From positions 1 to 37,278 of the forward strand of contig CAKTJC010000028.1 in the NCBI GenBank assembly GCA_934567355.1: DNA of 37,278 bases, written 5' to 3'. The notes beneath the pieces were generated by a model. It was not told the origin of the DNA. It made no database searches and was given only the letters and a program-made list of their open reading frames with translations. The position numbers and the translations under genes were made by a program. Below, one piece after another: positions 15,895 through 24,713 of this stretch. Each line of letters starts with the position of its first letter. Position 1 is the first letter of the stretch. This DNA is from an uncultured Oscillospiraceae bacterium. Lineage in GTDB: Bacteria > Bacillota > Clostridia > Oscillospirales > Oscillospiraceae.

Positions 15895-16016
15895 TGGTCC
15901 GGCTGCGATACTACTGAAGAATACCAGTAAACACAAGGCGGTGCTTCCAACTGGGGAGATATTGACTTGAGAGGATAAACACAACATACAAATTGTGCCA
16001 TCGCATGCATATATTG

Positions 16017-16056
16017 CCGAGAGGTTTTCACGATGAAAGCCTCTCGGTATTTCTTT
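16017..16056 (+). terminator. Terminator at the end of the tyrS operon
   Basis: A 14-bp stem with one G-T pair (16017-16030 with 16034-16047) and a three-base loop, followed by TATTTCTTTG. The U tract is imperfect but the stem is strong. On the other strand the same hairpin lies after the PH-like gene but lacks a T run. Confidence 0.7.
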
Positions 16057-16121
16057 GTGCTGTCCGTACAAGCTGAGGCTGTTCAGTAAAACACGGTGGG
16101 AATTTTACTTTTTCTGGAGAT

Positions 16122-16658
16122 TCAGCGCACTGCACCGAGGATATTCTCGGCATTGCAGAGGCTTGAAATAAGGACGGTTTTCCCATTTTTCAGCAGAATA
16201 GCAATCCCCCCGTCGCTGCGGCGGATGCGGTACATCACGGTGCTTTTCAGAAACCGAATCCGTTGGATGTCACTGCGGGGAATAGAAATCTGCTTGCCGG
16301 GCTTCCCCAGAAAGCTGATCTTTTGGTATACAATCCGGCGGGATGTAACGAGGACGTAGGAGCACTTGGCAAACAGAATTGCCCAAAGGCCACTGTAGAC
16401 TAGGGTGGCACCGAGAAGCCCCAGCAGAAGGGCGAGAGGGATACTGCCAAAGGAAGTTGGGTGGAGGAGCACATCCAGGAACATAAAGCCTCCGATGAAT
16501 ATAAGAGAACTGCCCAATAGCCACTCCGGGGTTCGGAAGGAAAGCGCCATGGGAAGTTCGTCTTCCTGGAGAACACCTTCCAGCCACGGATTCTGCCGTA
16601 GGAGCATTTTAGAATAGGCGGATTCCGGAGCACTCTTTTTGGGTGGATTTGTGTCCAT
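16122..16658 (-). CDS. PH-like-domain membrane protein, function unknown
   Basis: A 178-residue protein on the minus strand. Two hydrophobic helices near residues ~48-66 and ~74-98 (WLLGSSLIFIGGFMFLDVLL, then IPLALLLGLLGATLVYSGLW) are followed by a beta-rich domain beginning YVLVTSRRIVYQKISFLGK and SIPRSDIQRIRFLKS. That is the pattern of bacterial PH (DUF304/YdbT-like) proteins. AGGAGG sits seven bases before the ATG, and a good promoter lies further upstream. It is the only minus-strand gene in the window and is transcribed away from the importer operon. No function can be given. Confidence 0.65.
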   Translation of the reverse strand: MDTNPPKKSAPESAYSKMLLRQNPWLEGVLQEDELPMALSFRTPEWLLGSSLIFIGGFMFLDVLLHPTSFGSIPLALLLGLLGATLVYSGLWAILFAKCSYVLVTSRRIVYQKISFLGKPGKQISIPRSDIQRIRFLKSTVMYRIRRSDGGIAILLKNGKTVLISSLCNAENILGAVR

Positions 16659-16726
16659 GTTGCGGCCTCCTGTCTCTGCATTCCAGATTCTTTAGATGGT
16701 AATGTAAGAAAACAATGTTGGTTTTC

Positions 16727-16755
16727 AATATAGCATTGGCTGCAAGAATTGTCAA
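16727..16755 (-). promoter_or_regulatory. Promoter of the PH-like gene
   Basis: On the minus strand, TTGACA (16755-16750) and TATATT (16732-16727) are separated by exactly 17 bases. It points at the PH-like gene and is divergent from the importer operon's promoter region. Confidence 0.75.
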
Positions 16756-16973
16756 TACGGCATAGAAACCGCAGGCGATATGATTTCGATAAATGAAATC
16801 GTATGCAAAATTGATTCGAAACATGGGATATCATGTCAGATGCTGTGCAAAAGTCTAAAATTGACACAGAATTACAAATCAAAATAAGTCCACGTTTTAC
16901 AGAAAACATGGGAAATCTATAAGTTTTGTCAAACTGTACAAATATCTCACTTGAAATATGTCAAAAATGCGGA

Positions 16974-17002
16974 TTGAAGAATCTCACAAAATTGTATACA
17001 AT
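16974..17002 (+). promoter_or_regulatory. Importer operon promoter with GntR-type operator over the -10
   Basis: ATTGTATACAAT at 16991-17002 is a perfect 12-bp palindrome of the type bound by FadR-subfamily GntR regulators. TTGAAG (16974-16979) and TACAAT (16997-17002), 17 bases apart, form a plausible promoter whose -10 is the right half of the palindrome, so a bound repressor would block it. TTTACA/TATAAG at 16896-16923 (16-base spacer) is a second promoter candidate upstream. Near copies of the palindrome occur before the second operon. The ~400 bases between the two divergent genes otherwise show nothing recognisable. Confidence 0.6.
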
Positions 17003-17062
17003 CATAACGCAAGTTGGCTCGACAAGAGCAACGAGGAATTAAAAAACCAGGAGGAAAGATCA

Positions 17063-18694
17063 ATGAAAAAAACCCGCTTTTCCAAGATGATGAGCTTGGC
17101 ATTGGTGCTGGCTCTGACTGTGTCCCTGTTCACTGCCTGCGGCAGCAAGTCTGCTGACAGCGGCAAAACCGTAGCTGGTACTCCCACTGAAGCCAAAGTG
17201 GTTGACAAGGGCAGCGAAGCTGCCGCCAGCACAAAGGATACGCTGACGGTTGTCACCTACAACGATATCACTGGCTTCTTCCCCATGAACGTGAACTACG
17301 GCGCAGATAAAACCCGTGATGGCGTGTTCATCCAGAATGTATATGATACGCTGTTTCGCCTGGGCGAGGATCTGACTCCCACTCCCTGGCTGGCCACTGA
17401 CTACTCTGTTTCTGAGGACGGCATGGAATGGACCTTCACCATCCGCGACGATGTTTATTTCCACAATGGCAAGAAGATGACCGCTGCCGACGTGGTGTTT
17501 AGCTGGGAAACCGCATTGAAGGAGAATCCCGCATCTGCAACCTCCATGCTGAACGGTCTGGCTGGTGGCGAAGTGATTGACGATACGCACTGCAAGGCTA
17601 TCATGAGCAAGGTCAGCCCTGCCTTCCTGAACATGCTGTGCACCCAGATGGGTGTTATCGTCAGCAAGGATTATTATGAAGAGGTGGGCGGCGCTGACGG
17701 CTATGCGGCTCATCCCATCGGTACCGGCGCCTACAAGTTCGTCTCCAATACCAGCGGCGACAAGATGGTGCTGGAGGCCAATGAGAACTATTGGGCAGGC
17801 GCTCCTGCTATCAAGCACGTGGAAGTGAACTATATCAGCAATGTCAGCACCCAGTTTATCGCGCTGGAATCCGGTGACGCTGACGTGGTTATCAATGCTG
17901 ACCTGGCATCCTGCACCCGTCTGCCCGAGAACTCCATCGCAACCTGGGCCCATACAGATTCCGCTACCCGCACTCTGATGATGTTTGGCTGGGCCAATGA
18001 TTACATCCGCAACGATTTGAACCTGCGCTTGGCAATTGAGAGCGCACTGCGTAAGGAGGATTACGTCCAGGGCGTTCTGTTCGGCTATGGCAAGGTGCTG
18101 GATATCGATGTTGTCACTGGTTTCCCCACCTCCCCCGACGAGGGCACCTATACTGTGATTCCCTATGACCAGGATGCAGCCAAGGAGTATCTGTCCAAGT
18201 CCAATTATGATGGGCGCGAGCTTCAGATTTATGTTATCAGCGGATCTACTCCTGAAAAAGTTGCGCAGATTGTCCAGGGTCAGCTGGCTGAGGTTGGCAT
18301 CAAGGTTGCAGTCGTTCCCTGCGATACAGCTACCTTCAATGCAGCACAGCGCGGTGTCACTGCAGATATTATAATCTACGATAATACCAACGTCTGGTTT
18401 GATTTCTGCAACCCCGGCGCCAGCTACAATCCCGATATGGAAAAGACCTACACCCCCGATAAGTATTTCGAAGGCTACCAGACTCTGAAGGATTACTATG
18501 CTAAGATTGCCACGGAGATGGATCCCGTTGCTCGGAAGCAGCTGATGGCTGACCTGATGTCCTACAGCAATGAAAATGCCTACCAGATTGGCCTGTATGC
18601 AGGCGTCAGCGCTGTTGCTTACAACAAGGATCTGACGGGCGTTGTTGCCAGCCCTGTTTCCGACTTCTACATCAGCAAGCTCAGCTGGAAATAA
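17063..18694 (+). CDS. ABC transporter substrate-binding lipoprotein, peptide/opine family (SBP_bac_5)
   Basis: Captures the imported compound outside the cell. ATG 17063 has GGAGGAAAG upstream and yields a clean lipoprotein signal: KKTRFSKMM, a hydrophobic stretch, then LFTAC with the lipidated Cys at ~residue 24, followed by a Ser/Gly/Ala-rich linker. An open frame to 16958 crosses the operator and is not used. The mature part has the family 5 landmarks: YDTLFRLGEDLTPTPWLATDYSVSEDGMEWTFTIRDDVYFHNGKKMTAADVVFSWE, GTGAYKF, and the C-terminal ISGSTPEKVAQIVQGQLAEVGIKV. The 543 residues are normal. Family 5 proteins bind peptides, nickel, glycosides or opines, so the ligand cannot be assigned; the neighbours suggest a non-peptide carbon source. 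Confidence 0.93.
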   Translation: MKKTRFSKMMSLALVLALTVSLFTACGSKSADSGKTVAGTPTEAKVVDKGSEAAASTKDTLTVVTYNDITGFFPMNVNYGADKTRDGVFIQNVYDTLFRLGEDLTPTPWLATDYSVSEDGMEWTFTIRDDVYFHNGKKMTAADVVFSWETALKENPASATSMLNGLAGGEVIDDTHCKAIMSKVSPAFLNMLCTQMGVIVSKDYYEEVGGADGYAAHPIGTGAYKFVSNTSGDKMVLEANENYWAGAPAIKHVEVNYISNVSTQFIALESGDADVVINADLASCTRLPENSIATWAHTDSATRTLMMFGWANDYIRNDLNLRLAIESALRKEDYVQGVLFGYGKVLDIDVVTGFPTSPDEGTYTVIPYDQDAAKEYLSKSNYDGRELQIYVISGSTPEKVAQIVQGQLAEVGIKVAVVPCDTATFNAAQRGVTADIIIYDNTNVWFDFCNPGASYNPDMEKTYTPDKYFEGYQTLKDYYAKIATEMDPVARKQLMADLMSYSNENAYQIGLYAGVSAVAYNKDLTGVVASPVSDFYISKLSWK

Positions 18695-18720
18695 TCCATA
18701 AGTTAATTCGAAACCCAAAG

Positions 18721-18756
18721 GGGCGGAGGAGGGAGGAAAAGCTCCACCCTCCGCCC
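18721..18756 (+). other. Hairpin between the binding-protein gene and the permeases
   Basis: A 9-bp GC stem (18721-18729 with 18748-18756) with a further short inner stem and no T run. Such hairpins after binding-protein genes usually protect the upstream mRNA or allow partial termination, giving more binding protein than permease. Role inferred. Confidence 0.6.
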
Positions 18757-18846
18757 TTGCCGGTTACAAATACAATCAAACAGAGAATTCTCTATCGAGT
18801 GTATCTGCACCAACGGATGTGCTCAGTATTTTGCAGGAGGCACGAA

Positions 18847-19767
18847 ATGCTTAAATATACCTTGAAGCGTATTTTGATGCTGATCCCAACAATCATCGGA
18901 ATAACGCTGTTTATCTACCTGATTATGTCGCTTGTTCCCGGCGACCCGGTGGAGCTTCTGCTGCCCCAGGAAGCAACCTTTGAGCAGAAAGAGGCACTTC
19001 GCGCAGAAATGGGCTTGGACAAGCCGGTTTTGGTGCAGTATGTGAACTATATGTGGAATGTAGTGCGGGGCGACTTCGGCGTGTCCTGGTTTACGCAGCA
19101 GCCGGTAATGGCTGAAATTCGCAGCCGTATGCCCTATACCCTCACGCTGGGCGTTCTGTCTACATTGATTGCGACGATTATCAGCATCCCTTTGGGCACG
19201 CTGACGGCGGTGAAGCACAATAGCTTGATCGACTACGTGGTGACGTTCCTGTGCCTACTCTTTTCGGCAATGCCAGGGTTCTGGCTTGGTATCTTACTTC
19301 AGATTTATTTGAGCCTGCAAACCGGTTGGTTTCCTGCTTATGGCGTGAAGACGATAAGACATTTCGTTCTTCCGGTCGTTGCAGCCTGTGCTGCCAGTGT
19401 TGGCACCAATATCCGCTCTACCCGTACTTGGGTTCTGGATGTAATACGCTCAGATTTTGTCCGTACAGCACGGGCAAAGGGAGCCAGTGAGGTAGTGGTA
19501 ATTCTAAAACACGCTCTTCGCAATGCGCTTCTGCCTATCATTACAGGTTTGGGGGCTGCATTTGCCGGTGTGCTTGGCGGTTCCGTGGTGATTGAGACCG
19601 TGTTTGCAATTCCGGGCATCAGTTCCTATCTGACCAGTGCGGTAAAGACCCGGGACATGCCTATTATCATGGGCTGTATCCTTGTGATCTCAGTGTTTGT
19701 GGGTATTGTGAATCTGCTCGTGGATTTGATGTATTCTGTTATTGACCCACGGGTCAAGTTCGAATGA
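18847..19767 (+). CDS. ABC transporter permease, DppB/OppB type
   Basis: First membrane subunit of the importer, 306 residues with six expected helices. The start ATG 18847 follows GGAGG (18836-18840); the longer open frame upstream lacks a site. The N-terminus is YTLKRILMLIPTIIGITLFIYLIMSLVPGDP, characteristic of DppB proteins, and the EAA loop that docks on the ATPase is RTARAKGASEVVVILKHALRNALLPIIT. It ends SVIDPRVKFE, the usual C-terminus. Followed after 13 bases by the partner permease. Confidence 0.94.
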   Translation: MLKYTLKRILMLIPTIIGITLFIYLIMSLVPGDPVELLLPQEATFEQKEALRAEMGLDKPVLVQYVNYMWNVVRGDFGVSWFTQQPVMAEIRSRMPYTLTLGVLSTLIATIISIPLGTLTAVKHNSLIDYVVTFLCLLFSAMPGFWLGILLQIYLSLQTGWFPAYGVKTIRHFVLPVVAACAASVGTNIRSTRTWVLDVIRSDFVRTARAKGASEVVVILKHALRNALLPIITGLGAAFAGVLGGSVVIETVFAIPGISSYLTSAVKTRDMPIIMGCILVISVFVGIVNLLVDLMYSVIDPRVKFE

Positions 19768-19780
19768 GGGGGGCACCGAA

Positions 19781-20683
19781 ATGGCAACGGAAAATGCTGC
19801 TAAGGAACAGTCCGGCGCAAGTACTATTAAAATCAATCGCAGTGGACGCTATAAGTTGATTGTCAAGCGCTACAGACGTAACAAATTAGCTATGGTTGGT
19901 ATGGTCGTCTCTTTGGTCCTACTTATCGCAGTATTTGCTGCGCCACTGTATATTGACTACTCCAATGCAATAACTCAACATATCGTTGATGCTTTTCAAG
20001 CGCCTAATTCAGAGCATATCTTCGGCACTGATCAGTTCGGACGAGATTTATTTGCGCGGGTTATCTACGGTGGTCGGATTTCCTTGGGCGCTGGTCTGGC
20101 TACTGTGGCGATTGCCTTTGTGGGCGGCGTAGTCATGGGCGGCGTGGCAGGTTATTTCGGAGGGAAGACGGATGCAATTATTATGCGCATCTGCGATATG
20201 TTGATGTCCATTCCTGGAACCATGCTGGCAATGGCTATTGTGGCGGCGCTTGGCGCGGGACTGGATAAGCTATTGGTTTCTCTTGCAATTGTGAAGATTC
20301 CTGGAAGCGCGAGAACTGTTCGCGCTGCAATTATGAATTATCGTAATTCTGAGTTTACGGAAGCTGCCCGTTGCTATGGCACCAGCAATGTTCGATTGAT
20401 TTTTAAGCATTTACTGCCCAATATTATGGGACCGCTGATCGTTACCACTTTCATGGAGCTGGGCACCATTATCCTGTGTATTGCAGCTATGGGCTACCTG
20501 GGAATTGGCGTTCAGGCTCCCACACCGGAATGGGGCAGCATTATTTCTGAAAATCAGACCAATTTGCGATATTATCCCTATCTGGGGCTAATTCCAGGGT
20601 GCTTTATCATGATTTCTGTGCTCAGTCTGAACTTTATCGGCGACGGACTGCGGGATGCACTGGATCCCAAGATGAAGAATTGA
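19781..20683 (+). CDS. ABC transporter permease, DppC/OppC type
   Basis: Second membrane subunit, 300 residues. Start ATG 19781 follows GAGGGGGGC; the open frame continues 13 codons further upstream into the end of the previous gene without a site. Landmarks are the DppC-type N-terminus (RYRRNKLAMVGMVVSLVLLIAVFAAPLY), HIFGTDQFGRDLFARVIYGGRISL, and the EAA loop TEAARCYGTSNVRLIFKHLLPNIMGPLIV, with NFIGDGLRDALDPK at the end. The first half is richer in A/T and uses different codons from its neighbours, a mild sign of different history. Confidence 0.94.
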   Translation: MATENAAKEQSGASTIKINRSGRYKLIVKRYRRNKLAMVGMVVSLVLLIAVFAAPLYIDYSNAITQHIVDAFQAPNSEHIFGTDQFGRDLFARVIYGGRISLGAGLATVAIAFVGGVVMGGVAGYFGGKTDAIIMRICDMLMSIPGTMLAMAIVAALGAGLDKLLVSLAIVKIPGSARTVRAAIMNYRNSEFTEAARCYGTSNVRLIFKHLLPNIMGPLIVTTFMELGTIILCIAAMGYLGIGVQAPTPEWGSIISENQTNLRYYPYLGLIPGCFIMISVLSLNFIGDGLRDALDPKMKN

Positions 20684-20692
20684 GGTGCCGAC

Positions 20693-21673
20693 ATGGAGAA
20701 ATTGCTGGAAATTAAGAACCTTCGGGTTCAATACAATACCGATGAGGCAGTTGTTTATGCACTGAATAATTTTTCTCTGGAGTTAAACAAAGGGGAAATC
20801 CTGGGCGTGGTTGGTGAAACCGGTGCAGGAAAGACTACCATGGCTCTAAGCATTATGCAGCTGCTGCCTGACCATGTGGCAGAGATTACCGGCGGCAGCA
20901 TCACGTATAACGGCAAGGACGTACTGAAGATGTCCAAGCGGCAGCTGCGTGGCCTGCGGGGCGCGGAAATCTCCATGATTTTCCAGGATCCCATGACCAG
21001 CCTGAACCCTGTGATGACGGTGGGAGATCAGATCAGTGAGGTTCTGAAAATCCATAATCCTGATATGACCAAGCAGCAGAGGGACGAGCGGGTAGCAGAG
21101 CTTCTGACATTGGTGGGCATTCCTCCGGAGCGCAGCAAGCAGTTCCCCCACCAGTTCTCCGGCGGCATGAAGCAGCGGGTGGTGATTGCCATGGCGTTGG
21201 TGTCCGAGCCCAATCTGTTGCTGGCTGACGAGCCCACCACTGCACTGGATGTGACCATTCAGGCTCAGATTTTGACCCTGATGAAGAATTTGCAGGAGAA
21301 GTTGGGAACCTCCATGATCTTTATTACCCACGATTTGGGTATTGTCGCAGAGTTCTGCGAGAATGTGGCTGTGGTTTATGGCGGCGAGGTGATTGAACGA
21401 GGCTCCGTGGAGCAAATTTTTACCCGAAAGGCCAATCACCCGTATACAGACAGTCTGTTTAACTGCATCCCGGATTTGACCAGCGATGTGGAACGACTGA
21501 CACCGATTCCGGGCTTCGTGCTGGATATGCGAACGGTTCCAACCGGATGCCCCTTTGCTGAACGCTGCACCAAATGCACCCCGCGCTGCAAGCAGGAAAA
21601 GCCGGCCATCCACACTGTGGAGGATGGGCACTATATCAAGTGCCATCTCTTCGAAAATGAGGTGAGCAAATGA
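20693..21673 (+). CDS. ABC transporter ATP-binding protein, DppD/OppD type
   Basis: First ATPase of the importer, 326 residues. Walker A is GETGAGKTT, the signature is FSGGMKQRVVIAMAL, Walker B is LLADEPTTALD, and the H-loop is FITHDLGIVAEFC. The C-terminal oligopeptide-transporter domain carries the Cys-rich segment CPFAERCTKCTPRCKQEKP, which in this subfamily often holds an iron-sulfur cluster. ATG 20693 is nine bases after the permease; the stop overlaps the next ATPase gene (ATGA). Confidence 0.95.
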   Translation: MEKLLEIKNLRVQYNTDEAVVYALNNFSLELNKGEILGVVGETGAGKTTMALSIMQLLPDHVAEITGGSITYNGKDVLKMSKRQLRGLRGAEISMIFQDPMTSLNPVMTVGDQISEVLKIHNPDMTKQQRDERVAELLTLVGIPPERSKQFPHQFSGGMKQRVVIAMALVSEPNLLLADEPTTALDVTIQAQILTLMKNLQEKLGTSMIFITHDLGIVAEFCENVAVVYGGEVIERGSVEQIFTRKANHPYTDSLFNCIPDLTSDVERLTPIPGFVLDMRTVPTGCPFAERCTKCTPRCKQEKPAIHTVEDGHYIKCHLFENEVSK

Positions 21674-22623
21674 GCGAGACGTTAATTGAGGCGGTAAACC
21701 TCAAAAAATATTTCCCCACAAATGCAGGCGTGGTTCATGCGGTGGACGATGTTTCCTTTAAGATTAAGGCAGGGCAGACCATCGGCGTGGTGGGAGAGTC
21801 CGGCTGCGGAAAATCTACGCTGGGCCGTACGTTAATTCGCCTTTATCAGCCCACTGAGGGGAAGGTACTGTACCGGGGGCAGGATATTGCGGCTATAGGG
21901 CAGAAGGATTTCAGCGCTGTCCAGAAGCAGATGCAGATGATTTTCCAGGATCCCTATTCCTCCATCAACCCCCATTTTTCCGTAGGAGAGACCATCCTGG
22001 ATCCGCTGAAGGTTTCCAAGTTGATTACGGATAAAAAAGAGCGCCTGGAGAAGGTAGCGGAAACCATGGAGCTGTGCGGCTTGCCGGAGCATTATTTCAA
22101 CACCTATCCCCACGAGCTGGACGGCGGTCGACGCCAACGGGTAGGCCTGGCCAGAGCATTGGTGCTGAATCCAGAATTTATCGTCTGCGATGAGCCTGTT
22201 TCCGCTCTTGATGTGTCGATCCAGGCACAGATTCTGAATCTGCTGATGGATTTGCAGCAGTCCAGGAAGATTGCCTATATGTTCATTACCCACGATCTAT
22301 GTGTGGTGCGTCATATCAGCCATGATATCATGGTGATGTACATGGGTCAGGTGGTGGAGTATGCCCCGCGTGAGGAGCTGTTCAAGCACCATGTCCATCC
22401 CTACACCGTGGGCTTGTTGAATGCCATTCCAACTGTGGATTTAAGCAAGCGGAACAGGGAGCGCCACTTGCTTACCGGAGAGGTGTCCAACCCCATCGAT
22501 CCGGCTCCGGGCTGCCGCTTTGCAAACCGCTGCCCCTATGCTTCGGAAAAATGCAGGGAGCCTCAGGTGCTGCGGGAAATCGCCCCGAACCATTTTGTGG
22601 CCTGCCACGAATGCTGCAAGTGA
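21670..22623 (+). CDS. ABC transporter ATP-binding protein, DppF/OppF type
   Basis: Second ATPase, 317 residues. Walker A is GESGCGKST, Walker B is [11 protein letters not shown], and the H-loop is [13 protein letters not shown]; the C-terminal domain has [18 protein letters not shown]. The signature reads [15 protein letters not shown], with Asp in place of the usual Ser of LSGGQ; this variant recurs in clostridial OppF proteins, so it does not by itself imply loss of activity. Completes a five-gene importer: lipoprotein, DppB, DppC, DppD, DppF. Confidence 0.95.
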   Translation: MSETLIEAVNLKKYFPTNAGVVHAVDDVSFKIKAGQTIGVVGESGCGKSTLGRTLIRLYQPTEGKVLYRGQDIAAIGQKDFSAVQKQMQMIFQDPYSSINPHFSVGETILDPLKVSKLITDKKERLEKVAETMELCGLPEHYFNTYPHELDGGRRQRVGLARALVLNPEFIVCDEPVSALDVSIQAQILNLLMDLQQSRKIAYMFITHDLCVVRHISHDIMVMYMGQVVEYAPREELFKHHVHPYTVGLLNAIPTVDLSKRNRERHLLTGEVSNPIDPAPGCRFANRCPYASEKCREPQVLREIAPNHFVACHECCK

Positions 22624-22653
22624 TCCATGGCGCTACAGAGAAAGGATGAAAGC

Positions 22654-24681
22654 ATGAGCGAACAGTTTTGGTGGAAGGATCGGGCGTGGAGAATTGTTCA
22701 GACCAATCTGCGTGAAATCGACATGGCAGATATGGATGCGGCTCAGTATGTCCGGGAATTGCAGGATTTCCACACGAACACGGTTATCATCAATACCGGC
22801 GGTATTGTTGCCAGCTATGAGTCGAAAATTCCTTTTCACACCCGCAACCGTTTCCTCACCGGCGATAGCCTGAAAACGGTGGTCAAGGTGTGCAAGGATG
22901 CGGGCATTCGGGTCATCAGCCGAGTGGATTTCTCCAAGGTGCGCAAGCCCTTGTATGAGCAGCACCCGGAGTGGGCCTATGTCAGTCCCAAGGGGGAGAT
23001 CATCGATTACCACGGCCTGATTCATATGTGCTTCAACAGCGACTACCAGCAAAAGGTTGCCATGGACATCATTCGGGAAATCATCCGGGATGTGGATCCG
23101 GATGGCATTTTCCTGAACATGGGAGGCTATTCCGTTGCGCTGGACTATACCAAAGGATACCAGGGCATTTGCCAGTGTGAAAACTGCCGGAAGCGGTTTT
23201 ACGATATGTTCGGTCAGAACCTGCCCAAAGCGGACGACCCGGATGATCTGGTGTATCAGCAGTACAAGAATTTCCAGAACATTACTTTGGGCGAGTATCA
23301 AAAGAACATCAAGCAGGTGATTGCTGAGGAAAAGCCGGAGCTGCTCTTCTTCTCCATCGATATGCTTCGGGGGGAAGTGGGCACCTTCTTTGATGCGGCA
23401 GACAAGAATAATTATATGTATAAAGGGTCAGAGCTGCTCAAGCTGGAGCGGTATTCCAGCCCGGAGATGGTTTCCTCTGTCACCAGCGTGGATTTTATCG
23501 ATATGTGGTATCGCCATGCGGCTGTTTCTCCCCACGAGCAGGAGCTGCGTCTGGCTCAGATGCTGGCCAATGGCGGCTTTGCCGATTTCTACCAGGTGGG
23601 ACGTCTGGACAATCATCCGGACAAATCCGGCTATGCGCCCCTCAAAAAAATGTTCCGCTATCATGAAGCCCACGAGGAGGATTACCACGCCAATTTCTCC
23701 AGTGCCCGCATTGCACTGATTAGTCCGCAGGAGAGCTTCTGGCGTAAGAGTGAGCTCATTTTCCCGGCAGAGTATTGCGGCTGGTATCATCTGCTGACCC
23801 AGCAGCACTATTTGTTTGACTGTATTCGCATGGACACGGTGGAGAAGGTTTCTCTGGAAAAGTACGATACCATTATCCTGGCCGATGTCCAGAACATTAG
23901 TGATGCAGCGGCAGCGAAGCTGGATGCCTTTGCAGAAAAGGGCGGAACTCTGATTGCCACTGGTGAGACAGCACTGTGGGATGAAAGCCGCAGGAAGCGG
24001 CAGCATATTGGCCTCCGGAGCATCGGCGTGGAAAAGTTGGGCTACATCGGCAGAGATTATATCTCCGCTTATTTTGACATTGGTGACAGTAAGCCCCTGT
24101 TTCCTCGGTTTGCACAGACGGATTGGATCTATCTGCACGATGTCTACTGCTATGCAGAATACCGCAGCGGCGTGAAGCAGTATATGCGCTTTATCCCGCC
24201 TCATCGTCATTCCCCACCGGAGGATGCCTATCCGACCAATGTGACGGATTATCCTGCCTTCACCGTAAATTCCTTTGGCTCCGGTCGAGGTGTGTATGTG
24301 CCCTGGAAACCGGGTGCGGATTACTATTTCTATGGATTCCCTCATATGGGCAATTTTATGGCGGACTTGATGGAGCATGTGCTGGGCATTGACCGCGTGA
24401 CCGGTAATCTGCCGGAGATGGTGGAAGTGGAGCACACCCACCGCCGGGATGGGAGCGTGGATTATGTTCACTTGATCAACTATACCGGATGCAGCCTGAA
24501 GTCCTATTTTCCGCCGGTTCCGTTGTTTGATCTGGAGCTGGAGCTGCCTTGGGAGAAGGAAGCACCGAAAGCTGCCTACAGCATGACCGGAGAAAAAACG
24601 GTGCCTTTCGTCTACGGGAATGGTCGATTGAAGCTGCATGTTGAAAAATTGGAGCTTTTCGAGGCGATTAGACTGGAATGA
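22654..24681 (+). CDS. Glycoside-hydrolase-like protein, GHL6 type (paralogue 1)
   Basis: A 675-residue cytosolic protein without signal peptide. ATG 22654 follows AGAAAGG and aligns with the start of the second copy (MS..WWKD); ATG 22627 is possible but has no site. Residues ~10-190 resemble the hypothetical glycosyl hydrolase 6 barrel: FHTNTVIINTGG, GIRVISRVDFSKV, HPEWAYV, NSDYQQKVAMDIIREIIRDVDPDGIFLNM, then GICQCENCRKRF with Cys173, Cys175 and Cys178. Residues ~360-560 look like the glutamine-amidotransferase-like trimerisation domain of GH42-type enzymes (ARIALISPQES, YDTIILADVQNISDAAAAKLDAFAEKGGTLIATG). A beta domain ends the protein. Its place behind the importer suggests it acts on the imported compound in the cytoplasm. 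Activity is not known. Confidence 0.75.
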   Translation: MSEQFWWKDRAWRIVQTNLREIDMADMDAAQYVRELQDFHTNTVIINTGGIVASYESKIPFHTRNRFLTGDSLKTVVKVCKDAGIRVISRVDFSKVRKPLYEQHPEWAYVSPKGEIIDYHGLIHMCFNSDYQQKVAMDIIREIIRDVDPDGIFLNMGGYSVALDYTKGYQGICQCENCRKRFYDMFGQNLPKADDPDDLVYQQYKNFQNITLGEYQKNIKQVIAEEKPELLFFSIDMLRGEVGTFFDAADKNNYMYKGSELLKLERYSSPEMVSSVTSVDFIDMWYRHAAVSPHEQELRLAQMLANGGFADFYQVGRLDNHPDKSGYAPLKKMFRYHEAHEEDYHANFSSARIALISPQESFWRKSELIFPAEYCGWYHLLTQQHYLFDCIRMDTVEKVSLEKYDTIILADVQNISDAAAAKLDAFAEKGGTLIATGETALWDESRRKRQHIGLRSIGVEKLGYIGRDYISAYFDIGDSKPLFPRFAQTDWIYLHDVYCYAEYRSGVKQYMRFIPPHRHSPPEDAYPTNVTDYPAFTVNSFGSGRGVYVPWKPGADYYFYGFPHMGNFMADLMEHVLGIDRVTGNLPEMVEVEHTHRRDGSVDYVHLINYTGCSLKSYFPPVPLFDLELELPWEKEAPKAAYSMTGEKTVPFVYGNGRLKLHVEKLELFEAIRLE

Positions 24682-24713
24682 GCTCCTGAATTGTAAAAAA
24701 TGGAGTGACGAAA

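Noticed and set aside
15962..16047. Small RNA from a TTGACT promoter to the terminator after the acetyltransferase gene
   Set aside because: The -10 candidate (CATACA) matches consensus poorly; the hairpin is explained as the operon terminator.
16958..17062. Upstream ATG start for the substrate-binding protein
   Set aside because: It would place 35 residues before the lipoprotein signal and run through the operator; ATG 17063 has GGAGG and a clean signal peptide.
22073..22180. LDGGR signature in the DppF-type ATPase as a sign of inactivity
   Set aside because: All other motifs are intact and this variant recurs in clostridial OppF proteins.
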